DNA of 64,000 nucleotides, taken from contig OZ005600.1 of the NCBI GenBank assembly GCA_963930655.1, positions 7,443,501 to 7,507,500 of the forward strand. The letters are read 5' to 3'. The DNA is from Myrica gale (Eukaryota; Streptophyta; Magnoliopsida; Fagales; Myricaceae). This document shows positions 22,402 to 34,029 of the stretch, piece by piece (position 1 is the stretch's first letter; every line of letters starts with the position of its first letter). The notes beneath the pieces were generated by a model, which was given only the letters and a program-made list of their open reading frames with translations, did no database searches and was not told where the DNA came from. Both the position numbers and the translations under genes were made by a program.

Positions 22402-22827
22402 TCAGGGATATAACTTGAGGTCGACCTTTCCAGACTTAGGGTTTTGGAATTTGGAGAAGCATATAGCGAGCCTTTCCGAAACACATTCTCTATATCCGCG
22501 GTTAGAGGTCTGTCTTCTGCAACGATCTCTAGCCCACTTAAAGCAGTATTTGAGTGTTCCTCTTTTTCCATGTTTTCCACGGCCTGATCTCTTAACCAAA
22601 CCATCATCACATGATGGAGTGAGATCAGAGGGATGGCAAGGTGGAAGTGGATCAGAGAACTGGCGGACAGAGGGAGTTCTGGTACTGCAGGCTGCAGGGA
22701 GAGGGGAAAAACGAGATTCGTCGGCTTTCACCGCCACAACTAGCACAGGCAATATCATCAATATTATCAGCGCTGTTATCTTCATGACCGCAAGCCTTTT
22801 CGCAACAAATCTACCCATAGCGATCAC
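22402..22827 (-). CDS. Small secreted cysteine-rich protein
   Basis: A 141-residue frame starts with a short basic segment (residues 1-14) and a strongly hydrophobic stretch 'ITALIILMILPVLVVAV' (about residues 16-33) that looks like a signal peptide. An internal Met at residue 15 is an alternative start. The mature part has seven cysteines. The last four are in a compact block with spacing C-x7-C-x11-C-x7-C in the last third, preceded by a basic segment with possible dibasic processing sites (K-R-S-G-R-G-K-H-G-K-R). Upstream on the same strand a good TATA box, CTATAAAAAG, lies at about 22898-22907, 70-80 bp before the ATG. I do not recognise the family. Secretion and disulfide bonding are inferred, and no function can be given. 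Confidence 0.6.
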   Translation of the reverse strand: MIAMGRFVAKRLAVMKITALIILMILPVLVVAVKADESRFSPLPAACSTRTPSVRQFSDPLPPCHPSDLTPSCDDGLVKRSGRGKHGKRGTLKYCFKWARDRCRRQTSNRGYRECVSERLAICFSKFQNPKSGKVDLKLYP

Positions 22828-22897
22828 TTTCTTATTATTAAAAGCTTTTTGTTATTAATTGGAAAGCCGAATGTACAACTTGATTAACGGTTCTAAC

Positions 22898-22907
22898 CCT
22901 TTTTATA
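22898..22907 (-). promoter_or_regulatory. TATA box of the cysteine-rich protein gene
   Basis: CTATAAAAAG on the minus strand, correctly placed for a short 5' leader. Confidence 0.55.
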
Positions 22908-23157
22908 GTGCGCGGCTGGGGCCCCATTTTCAAAGTAAAGATGTCTTAAAAAACATCAATATATAACAAGTTTTGATCGTAAGGAAGAGCCACTCAGAAA
23001 AAAAGAAAGAAAAAAGATCCATTAATTACCCAAAAAAAAATAAACAAACATTTCACTCACCCATATAAAAAATAATAACAAAAGAGTTATAGTGCTTTGA
23101 AGATTTTGTGAGAGGTCTTAATTATTATAAATTTAATGTCTATGTGAAAGGTTAATT

Positions 23158-23161
<4 letters not shown>

Positions 23162-23194
<33 letters not shown>
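23162..23194. repeat. TA microsatellite
   Basis: About 16 TA units in the upstream region of the cysteine-rich gene. Confidence 0.9.
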
Positions 23195-23198
<4 letters not shown>

Positions 23199-24126
23199 GG
23201 AAAGATGACGCGCGGTATTTCTGAATTTATTAATTATGTAGTTACCTTTTGCTTTTTGGTAAAATCCATATATAATCACAAAGTTATTTATTCTTTTATT
23301 TTAATTTTTTTCAAGTTGACGTGAATTAAAAAGCATGGCATTAAATGAGTGCCAAAAGTTACACGTACGGTTTTGTAATTAATTGGGCGCGGTCATGTGG
23401 CATTCTATTAATTTTTTTTTACATAATTAACTAGCCGCGGTAAGGCTTTTTTAATATTGATAGTAAAACCCAGGACTGCTTAAGTGAAAATCAAACGACT
23501 TTTTAAAAAAAAAAAAGATAAAATATAAGGATTAAAGAGGTCGTTATCCTTGTTTTTTTGTAATTATATGGAAGGTTTCTTTTCAAATACTCTTCTAATG
23601 TAACGTACTATTTTTAACATGCATGATTACCTGATCAGTCAGAAGCACCATTCAAAAATATCATTTACGGGATTAATTGATTTGAACATCCAAGCCCAAT
23701 TAGTGCACGCGTGCACAGGGGCATGGTGTGGGAACAGATCGAAATCCAAAAATGCATTGGAATTTAGAACATTAATTCAATATATGATGCTGCGCTCATG
23801 CCTTGAACGAAAAACTTTTTCACTAGACACACATAATAATTTGAAGTGGGATACATGAAGTATTTTCCGATAAACTATATATATGTGATTTTTTAAGTTA
23901 AAAAGAAAAACCAAAGACAATTATGTAAAAAAAAATCAGCTGCCATATAATTTTCGCTTTTCGAGAACAATTAATTATATATGTACGTACGTAGTAACTC
24001 AATAACAACCTTATCCCAATCCACGTACATATTAATAACAGGTCCAATAGAGATTCGTGACAATATTGATATTTGTATAGCATTTAGTACTACGTATACT
24101 TGAAAAGTAAGGATAAGACCATCTTC

Positions 24127-25255
24127 TTACTTCCTCCCACGGGAATACCTTTCGTGCAAGATCTTTTCTCCCATATACCTGCGCCAAAAGAAGACAATAA
24201 TAAGCTTGGTACGTAGTTCCACGGAGTACTACGTTGACGACGAGATCGAAACCCCCATGAACAATACCATAGGTTTTTCCTTCCCAGCATCATGACAGTA
24301 GCTTTAGGATTAGTCCCAGGTGAGCCTGAAAATGTCGAACCATCGATTACCCTCAGCGCATCCACACCAAGAACCTTATAATCATGATCAACGACGGTGC
24401 CCACGTGGCAGCCTCCATGATAGTGCCGAATGGTCATTACCGTGTCTATACAGTACTGTTCCAAGGAAATTGCAGCTCTGGCATGTCGCCTCCTCAAGTT
24501 CACAGGTACATTCAGCATCACGGTTAGTAGTGCTCGCACAGACATGGTGGGGTAACGGAACTCTGAAAATGCATTGGATTTTATAACATCTATGATGGTG
24601 TTCATGCCTTTAACACACCTCTTTAAGTCCTCTGGTTCCTCGAAATAGCTGAAGGTAACTGCGGTATTGTCATTTGGATATGTGGTCCGAAGTTCGAGAT
24701 GGCCTCTAGAGAGAAGACCCGTGACCTTTTCAAGCACAACTCCCCCTCTAAGAGGTGTACTGGCAGCAGCATATATGGTCTTAGCAGCTTCGCTCATTGC
24801 TTCTGGGGACCCCATGAAGGGCTGATCAGTCTGCAACTTTGTGTGAAGTCACAATTGTAATTTCCTTACATCCGTCTAAGCAGAATATCTTATCTTTTAA
24901 AGTATCAAACTGGCCATTTTTCTTTTATAGAGAGTAAAAGTTAAGACCCTTAGGAAAAAAAAAGAAAAAAAAGGGGAGAAGGTACGAAGATAGCATTCAT
25001 TGGATTATCAGCCATCCCTCGGCCCAAGAGGGGCTGGTCAACCATCACCTTGATTCCATGGGCCTCAAGCTGTTCAGAAGGCCCAATACCGCTCAACATC
25101 AACAGCTGCGGGCTTCCAATTGCACCAGCTGTCAAATTATCTCATTCTTGGAGTTTTTGGTTAGGCATGCTCCGTGTTCCTTTACAAACACATCTTTGAA
25201 AATCACACCATTAGCTCGTGTTCTTGCTGTTCCTGTGTCAACCGCGTGGTAATTT
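24127..25255 (-). pseudogene. HOTHEAD-like GMC oxidoreductase, broken
   Basis: Three pieces of an FAD-dependent glucose-methanol-choline oxidoreductase of the HOTHEAD/mandelonitrile-lyase-like family are seen on the minus strand. About 24985-25255 gives 'NGVIFKDVFVKEHG' and 'TAGAIGSPQLLMLSGIGPSE' with the second GMC signature. 24280-24830 gives the C-terminal domain with 'HYHGGCHVGTVVDHDYKVLG' (active-site His) and 'DGSTFSGSPGTNPKATVMML'. 24127-24178 gives the last exon, 'YMGEKILHERYSRGRK'. Lesions: a 1-base loss next to the GSP signature (frame break at about 25133), and a GA instead of the GT donor after M-M-L-G-R (24279-24278). The FAD-binding N-terminal exons are missing. Nothing supports a functional enzyme. 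Confidence 0.82.
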
Positions 25256-25259
25256 GAAA

Positions 25260-26570
25260 CAATCGAGACGCATCAATACAAAAGATCAATAATAGTACAT
25301 CCACGCCTTAAGATGTGTGTAACCTACCACTTCTTGATTTGTCTTATCTCTCACCTAAGTAGAAGAGAAGTACTCATTCATTCATTAAAACTGCACAGCG
25401 ATCAAGTATTAGTAGCTGATGAGCACTTAATTTTCCCAACAAAAAAGAAAAGGCTATACAAAGCACGACTTAAGATTCAACATTCATTTATGGAATTAAG
25501 TGGCTTCAATTGATTTCTTATTAATTGGAGGCTGGACTGTTATAGCTGCATCCACTATCTGCTTCATCTTTGATATATATCCAAACCAACTATTTCTGCT
25601 GCTTGAAGTACTGGTTTTTGTAGAACTGGTATTCATCTTTTCCTGTCCAAATCGAAAGTCATTTTAATCTTCACAGTCACTGTACAAGTAACATTTAGCA
25701 TTACGCGCCCTCTGTTTCAGTAAAAGTGCATGGCAGCTCCCGTTTGTCTTGTCAGCATGATTTCAACTTGTGACAGTCGAAGCTGTATACTTCACGCAAT
25801 TGTCTTGTTTCTGCAGAGTGCAGACCAACCAAAATTCGGAATGTTTTTCAACTTTGATACGTTTAAGATTTTTAAGCACACTCTTCACAAAACAGGTAGA
25901 AACAGCCAGCCAGTCTTGTATAAGAGGGAAAACCAAAGTCGCACTCCGAATATGGAACAGAGAAGCATAGCGTGAGCTATGAAGATTGAAGGCATAATTG
26001 TTAATTGTCCTTTGGAAAGCTCACCCAATTGAGTTACTTATTCCTTTTACTCCCTTTGAAATGGTGCTTAGGCTCGACAATGAAATATGAACCAATTCTT
26101 TGTCCACCTGCCATAGTCCCTTCCTTTAATAAGCACATTGTCATTTATTCTCGTTCCACAAAGAGAAAATGGGTTGAAGTGGAATGAGGTTCACCTGGAG
26201 ATAAATTTACCATCAATAGGATAAACTCTGTGAAGTTGTTCAGCTGTCCTGGTGGATATTAGTGGGGAAAAGGCAATCCCGACCGTGCCTTTCGGCCTTT
26301 GGACGGGATTGCCTTTGGAGGCAATCCTTTCCCTATTAGTGGGATCCATTCAATGCGGAGACTGTAAATGGGGCTTTTTTAGCAGGTTGGGGCTAGTGTC
26401 TTGCCTTTAATTGAATTGAGCTTATTTCAATTAAGCTTCCAATTTAGGGAAATTAAGGAATTATGTGTTACTTACAATTAAGCCCAAATACTACTTTCAC
26501 ATTCATCCTTATCACAAGGAGCTTCAGTACACTACACAGAATGGCAGCCTTTAACACGGCTCCACTAAGG
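25260..26570. other. Intergenic, small hairpin at 26270-26335
   Basis: No gene is supported. A short imperfect inverted repeat (ggcaatcccgaccgtg... / ...ggacgggattgcc) occurs at 26270-26320, with a flanking second 'ggcaatcc' at 26320. Confidence 0.4.
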
Positions 26571-29500
26571 CGGCCTAAAGTGGATATAGAAAAGATTCAC
26601 GTGCTCTTACAAGATAAGAGCGGTTGGTTTGATTGAAGGATCTTGATTTGGACAGAGAAGCACGCAAGAGAACTACACATTGGAGGTCAAAAACCCGTGC
26701 CACTGAAGTGGAAAGTGGTGCTGATGAGCCATGAGTGATTAGTCGTTGGTTGCCGAGTCTATTCCCGTGATGCTTTTTCCACAAAGAAGCACAAATACAA
26801 GACTATATGCTAAATGCCCATGGCGGCAGGGTTGAAGAGTATCGGCAACACGTGTTAGCACGTGAAGAGCCATGTCAAGGTGGCGTCCGTCCACACGAGA
26901 TAATAGAGGAACGAATATCATAGAAATGGTTGCTGAGACGTGCGAAGGGCAGAGGAGCCAGCAGCGGCTGTGCCTCCCCTGCTCCTCCTTCCTCTCCCCG
27001 AAGAACATGACAGTTCTCTGCGTCTACATGTATGTTCGAAGAGAGAATTTTTGTCACCTTCTAGTTTTGGTCCTCAAGATTGTGCGGCTGTGCCAATCGT
27101 TTTATGGATCTGTTCCAAATTAATATAGAATTAACACGATACCCAATGTCTTCAATTTTTTAAATTTCTTTCTTAAAATCATTTTTTACAAGAATATCAA
27201 GCAAGTATAAAGGACCAATGAAAGTTACCACGCCACTAGCTTATTAAATTGCAATTAATAATTACATTTTGTTGTTGGAACATGTCATCCGCACATAGTT
27301 TTGTGCGATTACTCGGACTGCTCTCAGAAAAGTAGTCGACAGGACGTATTCCGATCCCTGCGCCTTTCCTCCTTCCCACAGGCCACTCTGGCATCCGAAA
27401 GGTCATGCTGTGGGAGTTCTGAAACTTCCGTTCGTCCGCATTACAATGGGTACCACAAAGGGATTTCTCTTGACACTACGTATAGGGGTTCTCGTTTGTT
27501 TATTTAACAACTTTGAAATTTTATTAGTGATTAATCTAAGAGGTTCAATGACTTCAGTTACATATTCTAAAATACGTGCCAATCCCTGTGAAGAGGACGT
27601 AGAGTTGAGATGACTCATAATGAGCACCAAACTGAAAAAATCAACGAAAAAGGAAATCGGGCAAAAGCCACCATAGACGTCCGAAATGAATGTTTTATTT
27701 AAGACTTTGGGCACCATGGAGAATGGAATAGAAGAGGGGGAGAGAGGTGGGAGGGGCCGGAGATGGTGGTGGGGAGAGGGGTAGTCAGAGAATGGGAGGT
27801 GATTCTATAGAGAGGCACAAGGATATATATATATGAAAGGAGAGGTATAAACTACACAGACTAGTGCAATACGTATAGTAATGTATCTAATACTCGATCT
27901 TATCACTTCAAAAATATCTTCTTAGAGCATCTATAAAAACTGATCATTGCTTTCCCTTGAGTGCTATGATATATCCTTCTCTCATAAGGATTGAAATTTG
28001 CAACTATCTCATAAGGATTGAAATTTGAAACTAGAGGCCGCCTTCTATATTTGATTGGAAAAATGTTGGGGTATTAAAAATATTTGAGTGTTGAAGTTGG
28101 TAAAAAATTGAAGAAATATTATTTAAATGAATTTTTTATATTTATTTAGAGTGGAAAGTGATGATTTGATGAGGAGAAAAATAATTTTGAAAAGTTATTT
28201 TATTGGAGTAGAAATATTTTAGGGTGAAAGTGTTGGATGTCAAACATACACAGAGTCAAACTTGCTGTGTATCTATCTTGTTATGGGAACTTCCGGATGC
28301 CCAAGCAAACACGTTTTCTCATATTCGACAGATAAGACAGTTTGATTAAAAAACTATTTTAATTCCGAAAATAAATAAGATGTTGGTGCTGAATCCTCAA
28401 ACGAACATGATTGCAATCACATAAGTTTAAATAGGCCATTAGAGACACATATCATTAGCAATATCATCACATTTAAAAAAAAAATCCCCCCGTTAAATAA
28501 AAAGAGAAAGAAATCAACTGAAAATTAAATTAGCGTCGTCGACAGGCATGCCATATATATATATATATAAAACTTCGGATCTAGATCACATACTAAAGTA
28601 CGTAGTTAGCAAGTTAATTAACAATTAACACGTAAAACTATATGCGATGGAAATAAAATTTATATTTAGGTTCGGGGTCTTCTATCACTCACCCAGTTAC
28701 TAAGGGCAGCTGTCCTATTGGCCGAACGTCTGTCTCCTTGTGGCTTGAAATAAAAGCCAAAAAGGAAGACATAACATGTAAACGTCAAGTTTGACACAAA
28801 AGGCCAATAAGAAAAAACTTACATTTATAAACTTTGATTTATGTTGCCAACACGTCTTAGCTTAGACAACGTTAATGCCATATATATATACCAATATTTT
28901 ATTTTGGAATTTATTTTGTGGGTTTTGAAATTTATAGTTGTTTGTTTATATTCATAATGAGTGATTACCATTCTTGATTAATTCATCATTCTTTCTGTCA
29001 GGCGATTACCAAGAAATTAACAATAAGTAACACAGGAAGAATCACCAATAATTAACCATGAACGAACCGATTAGTATAGGGGAAAAAGATATGCCTGAAA
29101 TTAAAAATAATAATAGAAAACGATACCAGCAGTACGTACGTACATGTACAGGTGCATGTTTGTAACAGTGCAATGAACGAAAGTGGAAATTTTTTTTTTG
29201 TACAGAACTTGTTGCATGTTTATCTTAATGATACTTAATTGCCAATTACCATTTACCCAAAGAAAAAAAAGGTGCAATTTTTTGATCGGGAAATGACGAA
29301 AAAAGCCGTGCTTCCACGTTCGGGCATAACGATCGCGGGGACGGAGATAATACGATTTATTTCAGAGGAGGGATATTTTCATCATCTCGTATACCCTTAA
29401 TTTCATATCTGTTCGGAGTGAAAAGCATATAATTCTCTATTTTTATATGGTTTCAAGATTACTTTTTCTCCCCTCGTTAAGACTCATTGAGAACAAAGCC

Positions 29501-29700
29501 CGAGGTAAAACAAGCACTGGCTAGCCTTGATTCCATGAATTTTCTGCGACCTAATTAATTAAACGTTATTTAAGGGCACTTGGAAACAAAAACGTAGACA
29601 ATAAATTACAAGAACTTCTTTAATTCTTCAATTTGTAGAAGCTAATCGTATGGACAAAGAACTTCTTTATAAGGAAGAAACACTAGTGATCATATATAGG
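26571..29700. other. Intergenic, no supported gene
   Basis: Several open frames up to about 100 codons occur at 26575-27720, but none resembles a family I know. A T/A-rich segment at 28040-28260, with 'gttggatgtcaaacatacac' at one end, looks like a worn MITE. Small TA runs near 27825, 28555 and 28880. Confidence 0.4.
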
Positions 29701-29895
29701 CCATGGACTTATTGGAAATTCCGTCGTGTTCATCTTTACATGTAGAACATCCAAAACCAAAAAGGAAAAGAAAAAGCTCCAATTATAGTTTAATTTCCAC
29801 CCCCTACGTACCTATGAGAAATATCCATTCTCCCTATTTTACAAGCTGGTATAGTAGTGGAAAGAAACAGGAAAACACTAGAATTTTCCTATGAA

Positions 29896-30207
29896 CTACC
29901 TCAATAACTTCATCGAATTTGAGGGAGTGATCTTGATAACCAGTCCAGGAAAGACATCATCGGGGTCTTGTATATGTGGGTTGCGCTCCACGATGAACGG
30001 ATCGCTGCACTTGTCGCTGATGGTGTGGAGGGTCTCCCCCTCTCCGACCACATAGATTTCATCACACGGCCGTTCCAAGAGATGTTTCCCTCTCACTGAA
30101 TCATCCGCCAGAGAATTCTCCCGTATAGAGGCTAACAAGATCAAGCCTAACAGGCTGATGGCACAGTACCATGAGGCTGTATCAGCTATGGAGGTCGATG
30201 CCTTCAT
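29896..30207 (-). CDS. LysM-domain small secreted or anchored protein
   Basis: A 103-residue single-exon protein. Residues about 13-31 ('WYCAISLLGLILLASI') are hydrophobic and could be a signal peptide or N-terminal anchor. Residues about 48-95 form one LysM domain: 'CDEIYVVGEGETLHTISDKC' followed by a D-P-F-I-V-E-x-N-P-x-I segment and a closing 'DDVFPGLVIKITP'. This is the compact plant family with one LysM and a conserved P-C-D-E-I-Y-V-V start (relatives such as At5g62150, from memory). LysM domains bind N-acetylglucosamine-containing glycans; a role in chitin or cell-wall sensing is an inference, not shown. The gene is intact. Its 5' flank has a CT/GA-rich run on the plus strand at 30308-30326. 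Confidence 0.85.
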   Translation of the reverse strand: MKASTSIADTASWYCAISLLGLILLASIRENSLADDSVRGKHLLERPCDEIYVVGEGETLHTISDKCSDPFIVERNPHIQDPDDVFPGLVIKITPSNSMKLLR

Positions 30208-30419
30208 GGTTTAGGTTGTAAGAGAGCAAGCCAATATGAAAGAAGAAAGAAGGCGCGTTTTGATGAAACACAAGTATTTTTGTCACATTTATGGAAAGGA
30301 GAAGGACTCGAGAGAGAGAGAGAGAGTCTTTGCCGTTTGCGTTGGGTGGAAGTTGGGTTTAACGGGCGCTGGCCGCTTGGACTTGGTTCTTGTGTTTGAA
30401 GCACTGCAACGTGAATAAC

Positions 30420-32110
30420 CTTCTACTGAAAAGGACATTAGTACTATTTGTCCAGGTGTTAGGGTTTTGCTCCTGGATAGAATTGAAAATTAAGCTAACG
30501 ATAGACAGTTGCATGCAGTACTAACAATATTTTGGCATTTGGGGTTTGTCTATTAGCTATTCATGAGAGCAGTTCCACGCACCTAATTCCATTGAGATAT
30601 ATTATGACTATTTGGTAAACTGATATTAAGTTTTGAATTCAAGTTTGGGTTGAGCAAGAAATAAGTTGAGTTTGGGCTGTGTTAGGTGAGCAACTCCTTA
30701 GGGTGAAAAGCTCTTGTCGCATAGATAGTCAACCAATGCACATGAAAGAAAATAAGGACACAGATTAAAAGACAAAAAAATTTAGTGGTCAATGACTCAA
30801 TGAGGTTATTTTCCCTTCGAGATTTGGTATAATCTTTTGATACCAATTGCCGGTTCAAATGGAGGCTTAAGCAGTTGAGCCCAATTAACACCTTACCTAA
30901 TTGGCTGTTCTAGCGTACCACGTGTAGGCTCAATGAGTGCCCTAAAGGACTGATTCAAGCAATTAATATTATAATAATTTGCTTAAAACCCACTTGCAAA
31001 TACTCGTATTAAATATAAAGTTATTGGAACCACATACAAAAAACAGCCTCAGTGAAATATTGCTCAGCTCAGTTGTTAATAAATTAAGAATATTAAATAC
31101 AGTTTTCAGATCTTATTAAGAGTACGTAGGGGAGTTTAGGTACATCAATAGAATGGCGTGTGATCAGGAATTAGTTCGAAATGAGAGGTTGCGAAAATGT
31201 TGAAAGAGATCAGGGTTAGTGGAAATTATGTGGGAGCTGTGCCGTTTGTGTGGGGAAGTGGCAAATTGCGTGATAGAATCGTGGCCTCCCCCACTCACCA
31301 CCTTTGGAGAAACCATAACCATCAAGTTAATTAGCCACTACCCCACCCGGCCCCCACTAACCAACTAACCTCATGACCCACGTCGACCCTGGATATTGTT
31401 TTTGTTCAACTCTCGGCTGAGCATGAGGGACCAAGTGGACATTGAGACTTTACCTCTCGGCGTGCTTAACTGATCAGAATGGCTTTGCGGGACCAGCTGA
31501 CCCAGTCATTCACACGCTGGGGTTTGAGACCGAATCAACTGTAGCTACGTTTGGGTCTAATGAATATAGATGGTACCAAACAGAAAAGTTTCAGCATATT
31601 GGACTTTGGAGGGAAAGCTAGGGATAATGACTACAAACTTTGAACGAAGGGGGTAGAAAACGAAGTCAGAAGAGAATTGGGTCCAATATTAATTTTGATA
31701 TTATGAAGTGTGATTTGTGTTCCTTCCAAAGCATATAGAAATTGCATTGACTTTCCCCATTCGTTTACCAAGAATGTTGTGTTTGGGCCCGGGACCCAAA
31801 CTTCCGGCCTCTCCTCTTTATTCAAAAAAGAAAAAGAGACAACCATAACCTGTGGTAGTCATTTTATTAGCCACGAAAATAGCCAGACCCAACTCTTTGT
31901 TTAATGCTTTTGCCAACTCTTTGCTTAATGCTTTTGGGTGGGTGCTCTCGAGCATTGATAAGAGAGAAAGAGATGCCAAGACTTTAGCATTATTCCGTGC
32001 GTTAAAATAGAAACTGAAATTAGGCGTGTCTTGTGATCTTTCAAAATTTCCCACTGCAGCCTGCAGGGCGCAGGCATGCCAAAAGACCATCGTAGTTTTT
32101 ATATAATTGT
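30420..32110. other. Intergenic, no supported gene
   Basis: Short frames only; nothing recognised. Confidence 0.5.
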
Positions 32111-32122
32111 TCAAATGAGATA

Positions 32123-33178
32123 ATCCCTTTATAATCTTAAGCACATATGTACCTGCAAATTAAAGGTGCTTAATGCCCCTTAGCAGCTTAGCTAATGCTA
32201 ACTTCAGTGCCCCTTGATCCTGGCCTACTAACTCCACGAGTGACTTGTCCTCCTAGTTTTGCACCCCCAGCAAACTAATAATTAACGGCGTTTCGTAGGT
32301 TAAGTTGGACGCAAGAAGTCTACGTAGAAATTAAGATTTCCGAGAACGTCTCAATATTTGTGCCATGGATTAAGGATCTAAACACTTCTTGTTATGTAAC
32401 TACCAAACATTCAGATTGACCAGTCGGCAAATGGGATATTTTTTTAATTAAGGGTATATAATTTAAAAATAGATTCCCAATCTTTGAAAACGTAATTTAT
32501 ATTCCATAATATCGACACCTCACAGTGAGAAAAGGATACATAAATAAAGGAAATAAGTACGAATTAGCTGTCTAACCATTTTTTCTTCTATTTTAATTAA
32601 TTTCCTCTCTTTTATCGAGCCACCCGAACACGTTTTTTAAGGTCCATTTAATTTATTCTGTACTTGATAGCTGGTTTAAGGGGCTCATGCTATATTTTTA
32701 TACTAGGAGGAACCACTATGTTCATATATGATATATATATTATTCTATATTACACTATAATTATGGGGTTTGTTGATTATATTAATATATATATATATAT
32801 ATATATATAATATGTACGTATATGATGCTTGGATTATATAACTAATTGTAAGTACTGGAGCTTTCGTACTTCCTTTTTTCGCTATGGCTTATTTATTTCT
32901 TTGTATAACTCTATCGCCAGATAGTCGATCGCTAGAGCCTAGAGGTGACCCTAGCTCGTAGTCATTTTATGAAATTCGGAAACTCTCCAGTTCTACTATT
33001 CTTTTCTTCTGTTTGATCAATAATTAGGGTGACGCGAGAGCTAGGGTTGCCTAGTTCTTTATTAAATACTGTGAACGCTGCCGTAGTAAAATATTCTCTG
33101 TAATTAATACAGAGAGGGTTAGGTTAATTAACTTGGAGACGTCAGTACGATCACTGATACCAACTTCCTTTAAAAAAA
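32123..33178. repeat. Direct duplication, copy 1
   Basis: Two blocks (32123-32562 and 32844-33178) recur in the same order and orientation at 33217-34027 with only scattered base changes. Copy 1 keeps a 280-bp stretch (32563-32843) and a 36-bp stretch (about 32193-32230) missing from copy 2. No coding potential. Confidence 0.85.
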
Positions 33179-33216
33179 TTAAAGGTGCTTAATGCCCCTT
33201 AGCAGCTTAGCTGATG

Positions 33217-34027
33217 ATCCCTTTATAATCTTAAGCACATATGTACCTGCAAATTAAAGGTGCTTAATGCCCCTTAGCAGCTTAGCTAACTCCACGAGTG
33301 ACTTGTCCTCCTAGTTTTGCACCCCCAGCAAACTAATAATTAACGGCGTTTCGTAGGTTAAGTTGGACGCAAGAAGTCTACGTAGAAATTAAGATTTCCA
33401 AGAACGTCTCAATATTTGTGCCATGGATTAAGGATCTAAACACTTCTTGTTATGTAACTACCAAACATTCAGATTGGCCAGTCGGCAAATGGGATATTTT
33501 TTTTAATTAAGGGTATATAATTTAAAAATAGATTCCCAATCTTTGAAAACGTAATTTATATTCCATAATATCGACACCTCACAGTGAGAAAAGGATACAT
33601 AAATAAAGGAAATAAGTACAAATACTAACCTAATACCAACACTAAACTCAATACCAAAAATTTTTCAACACAAACGTAACCTAATTGTAAGTACCGGAGC
33701 TTTCGTACTTCCTTTTTTCGCTATGGCTTATTTATTTCTTTGTATAACTATATCGCCAGATAGTCGATCGCTAGAGCCTAGAGGTGACCCTAGCTCGTAG
33801 TCATTTTATGAAATTCGGAAACTCTCCTGTTCTATTATTCTTTTCTTCTGTTTGATCGATAATTAGGAGGTTGGGTGACGCGAGAGCTAGGGTTGCCTAG
33901 TTCTTTTTTAAATACAATGAACGCTGCCGTAGTAAAATATTCTCTGTAATTAATACAGAGAGGGTTAGGTTAATTAACTTGGAGACGTCAGTACGATCAC
34001 TGATACCAACTTCCTTTAAAAAAATTA
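33217..34027. repeat. Direct duplication, copy 2
   Basis: Matches copy 1 almost base for base. The 36-bp loss is bordered by the microhomology 'ctaa'. Copy 1's 280-bp middle is replaced by about 65 bp that resemble the right end of the Tourist-like MITE at 15.4 kb ('ccaacactaaactcaatacc', 'acaacacaaacg'-like). A further copy of a 35-bp word, 'aaaggtgcttaatgcccctt...', lies at 33178-33212, so that unit is present three times. Confidence 0.85.
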
Positions 34028-34029
34028 TG

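Noticed and set aside
26270-26335. Short inverted repeat as a miRNA precursor
   Set aside because: The pairing is short and interrupted and there is nothing to support processing.
27301-27720. Possible organelle-derived DNA or retroelement coding piece
   Set aside because: I could not match it to any plastid, mitochondrial or retroelement gene, so no call is made.
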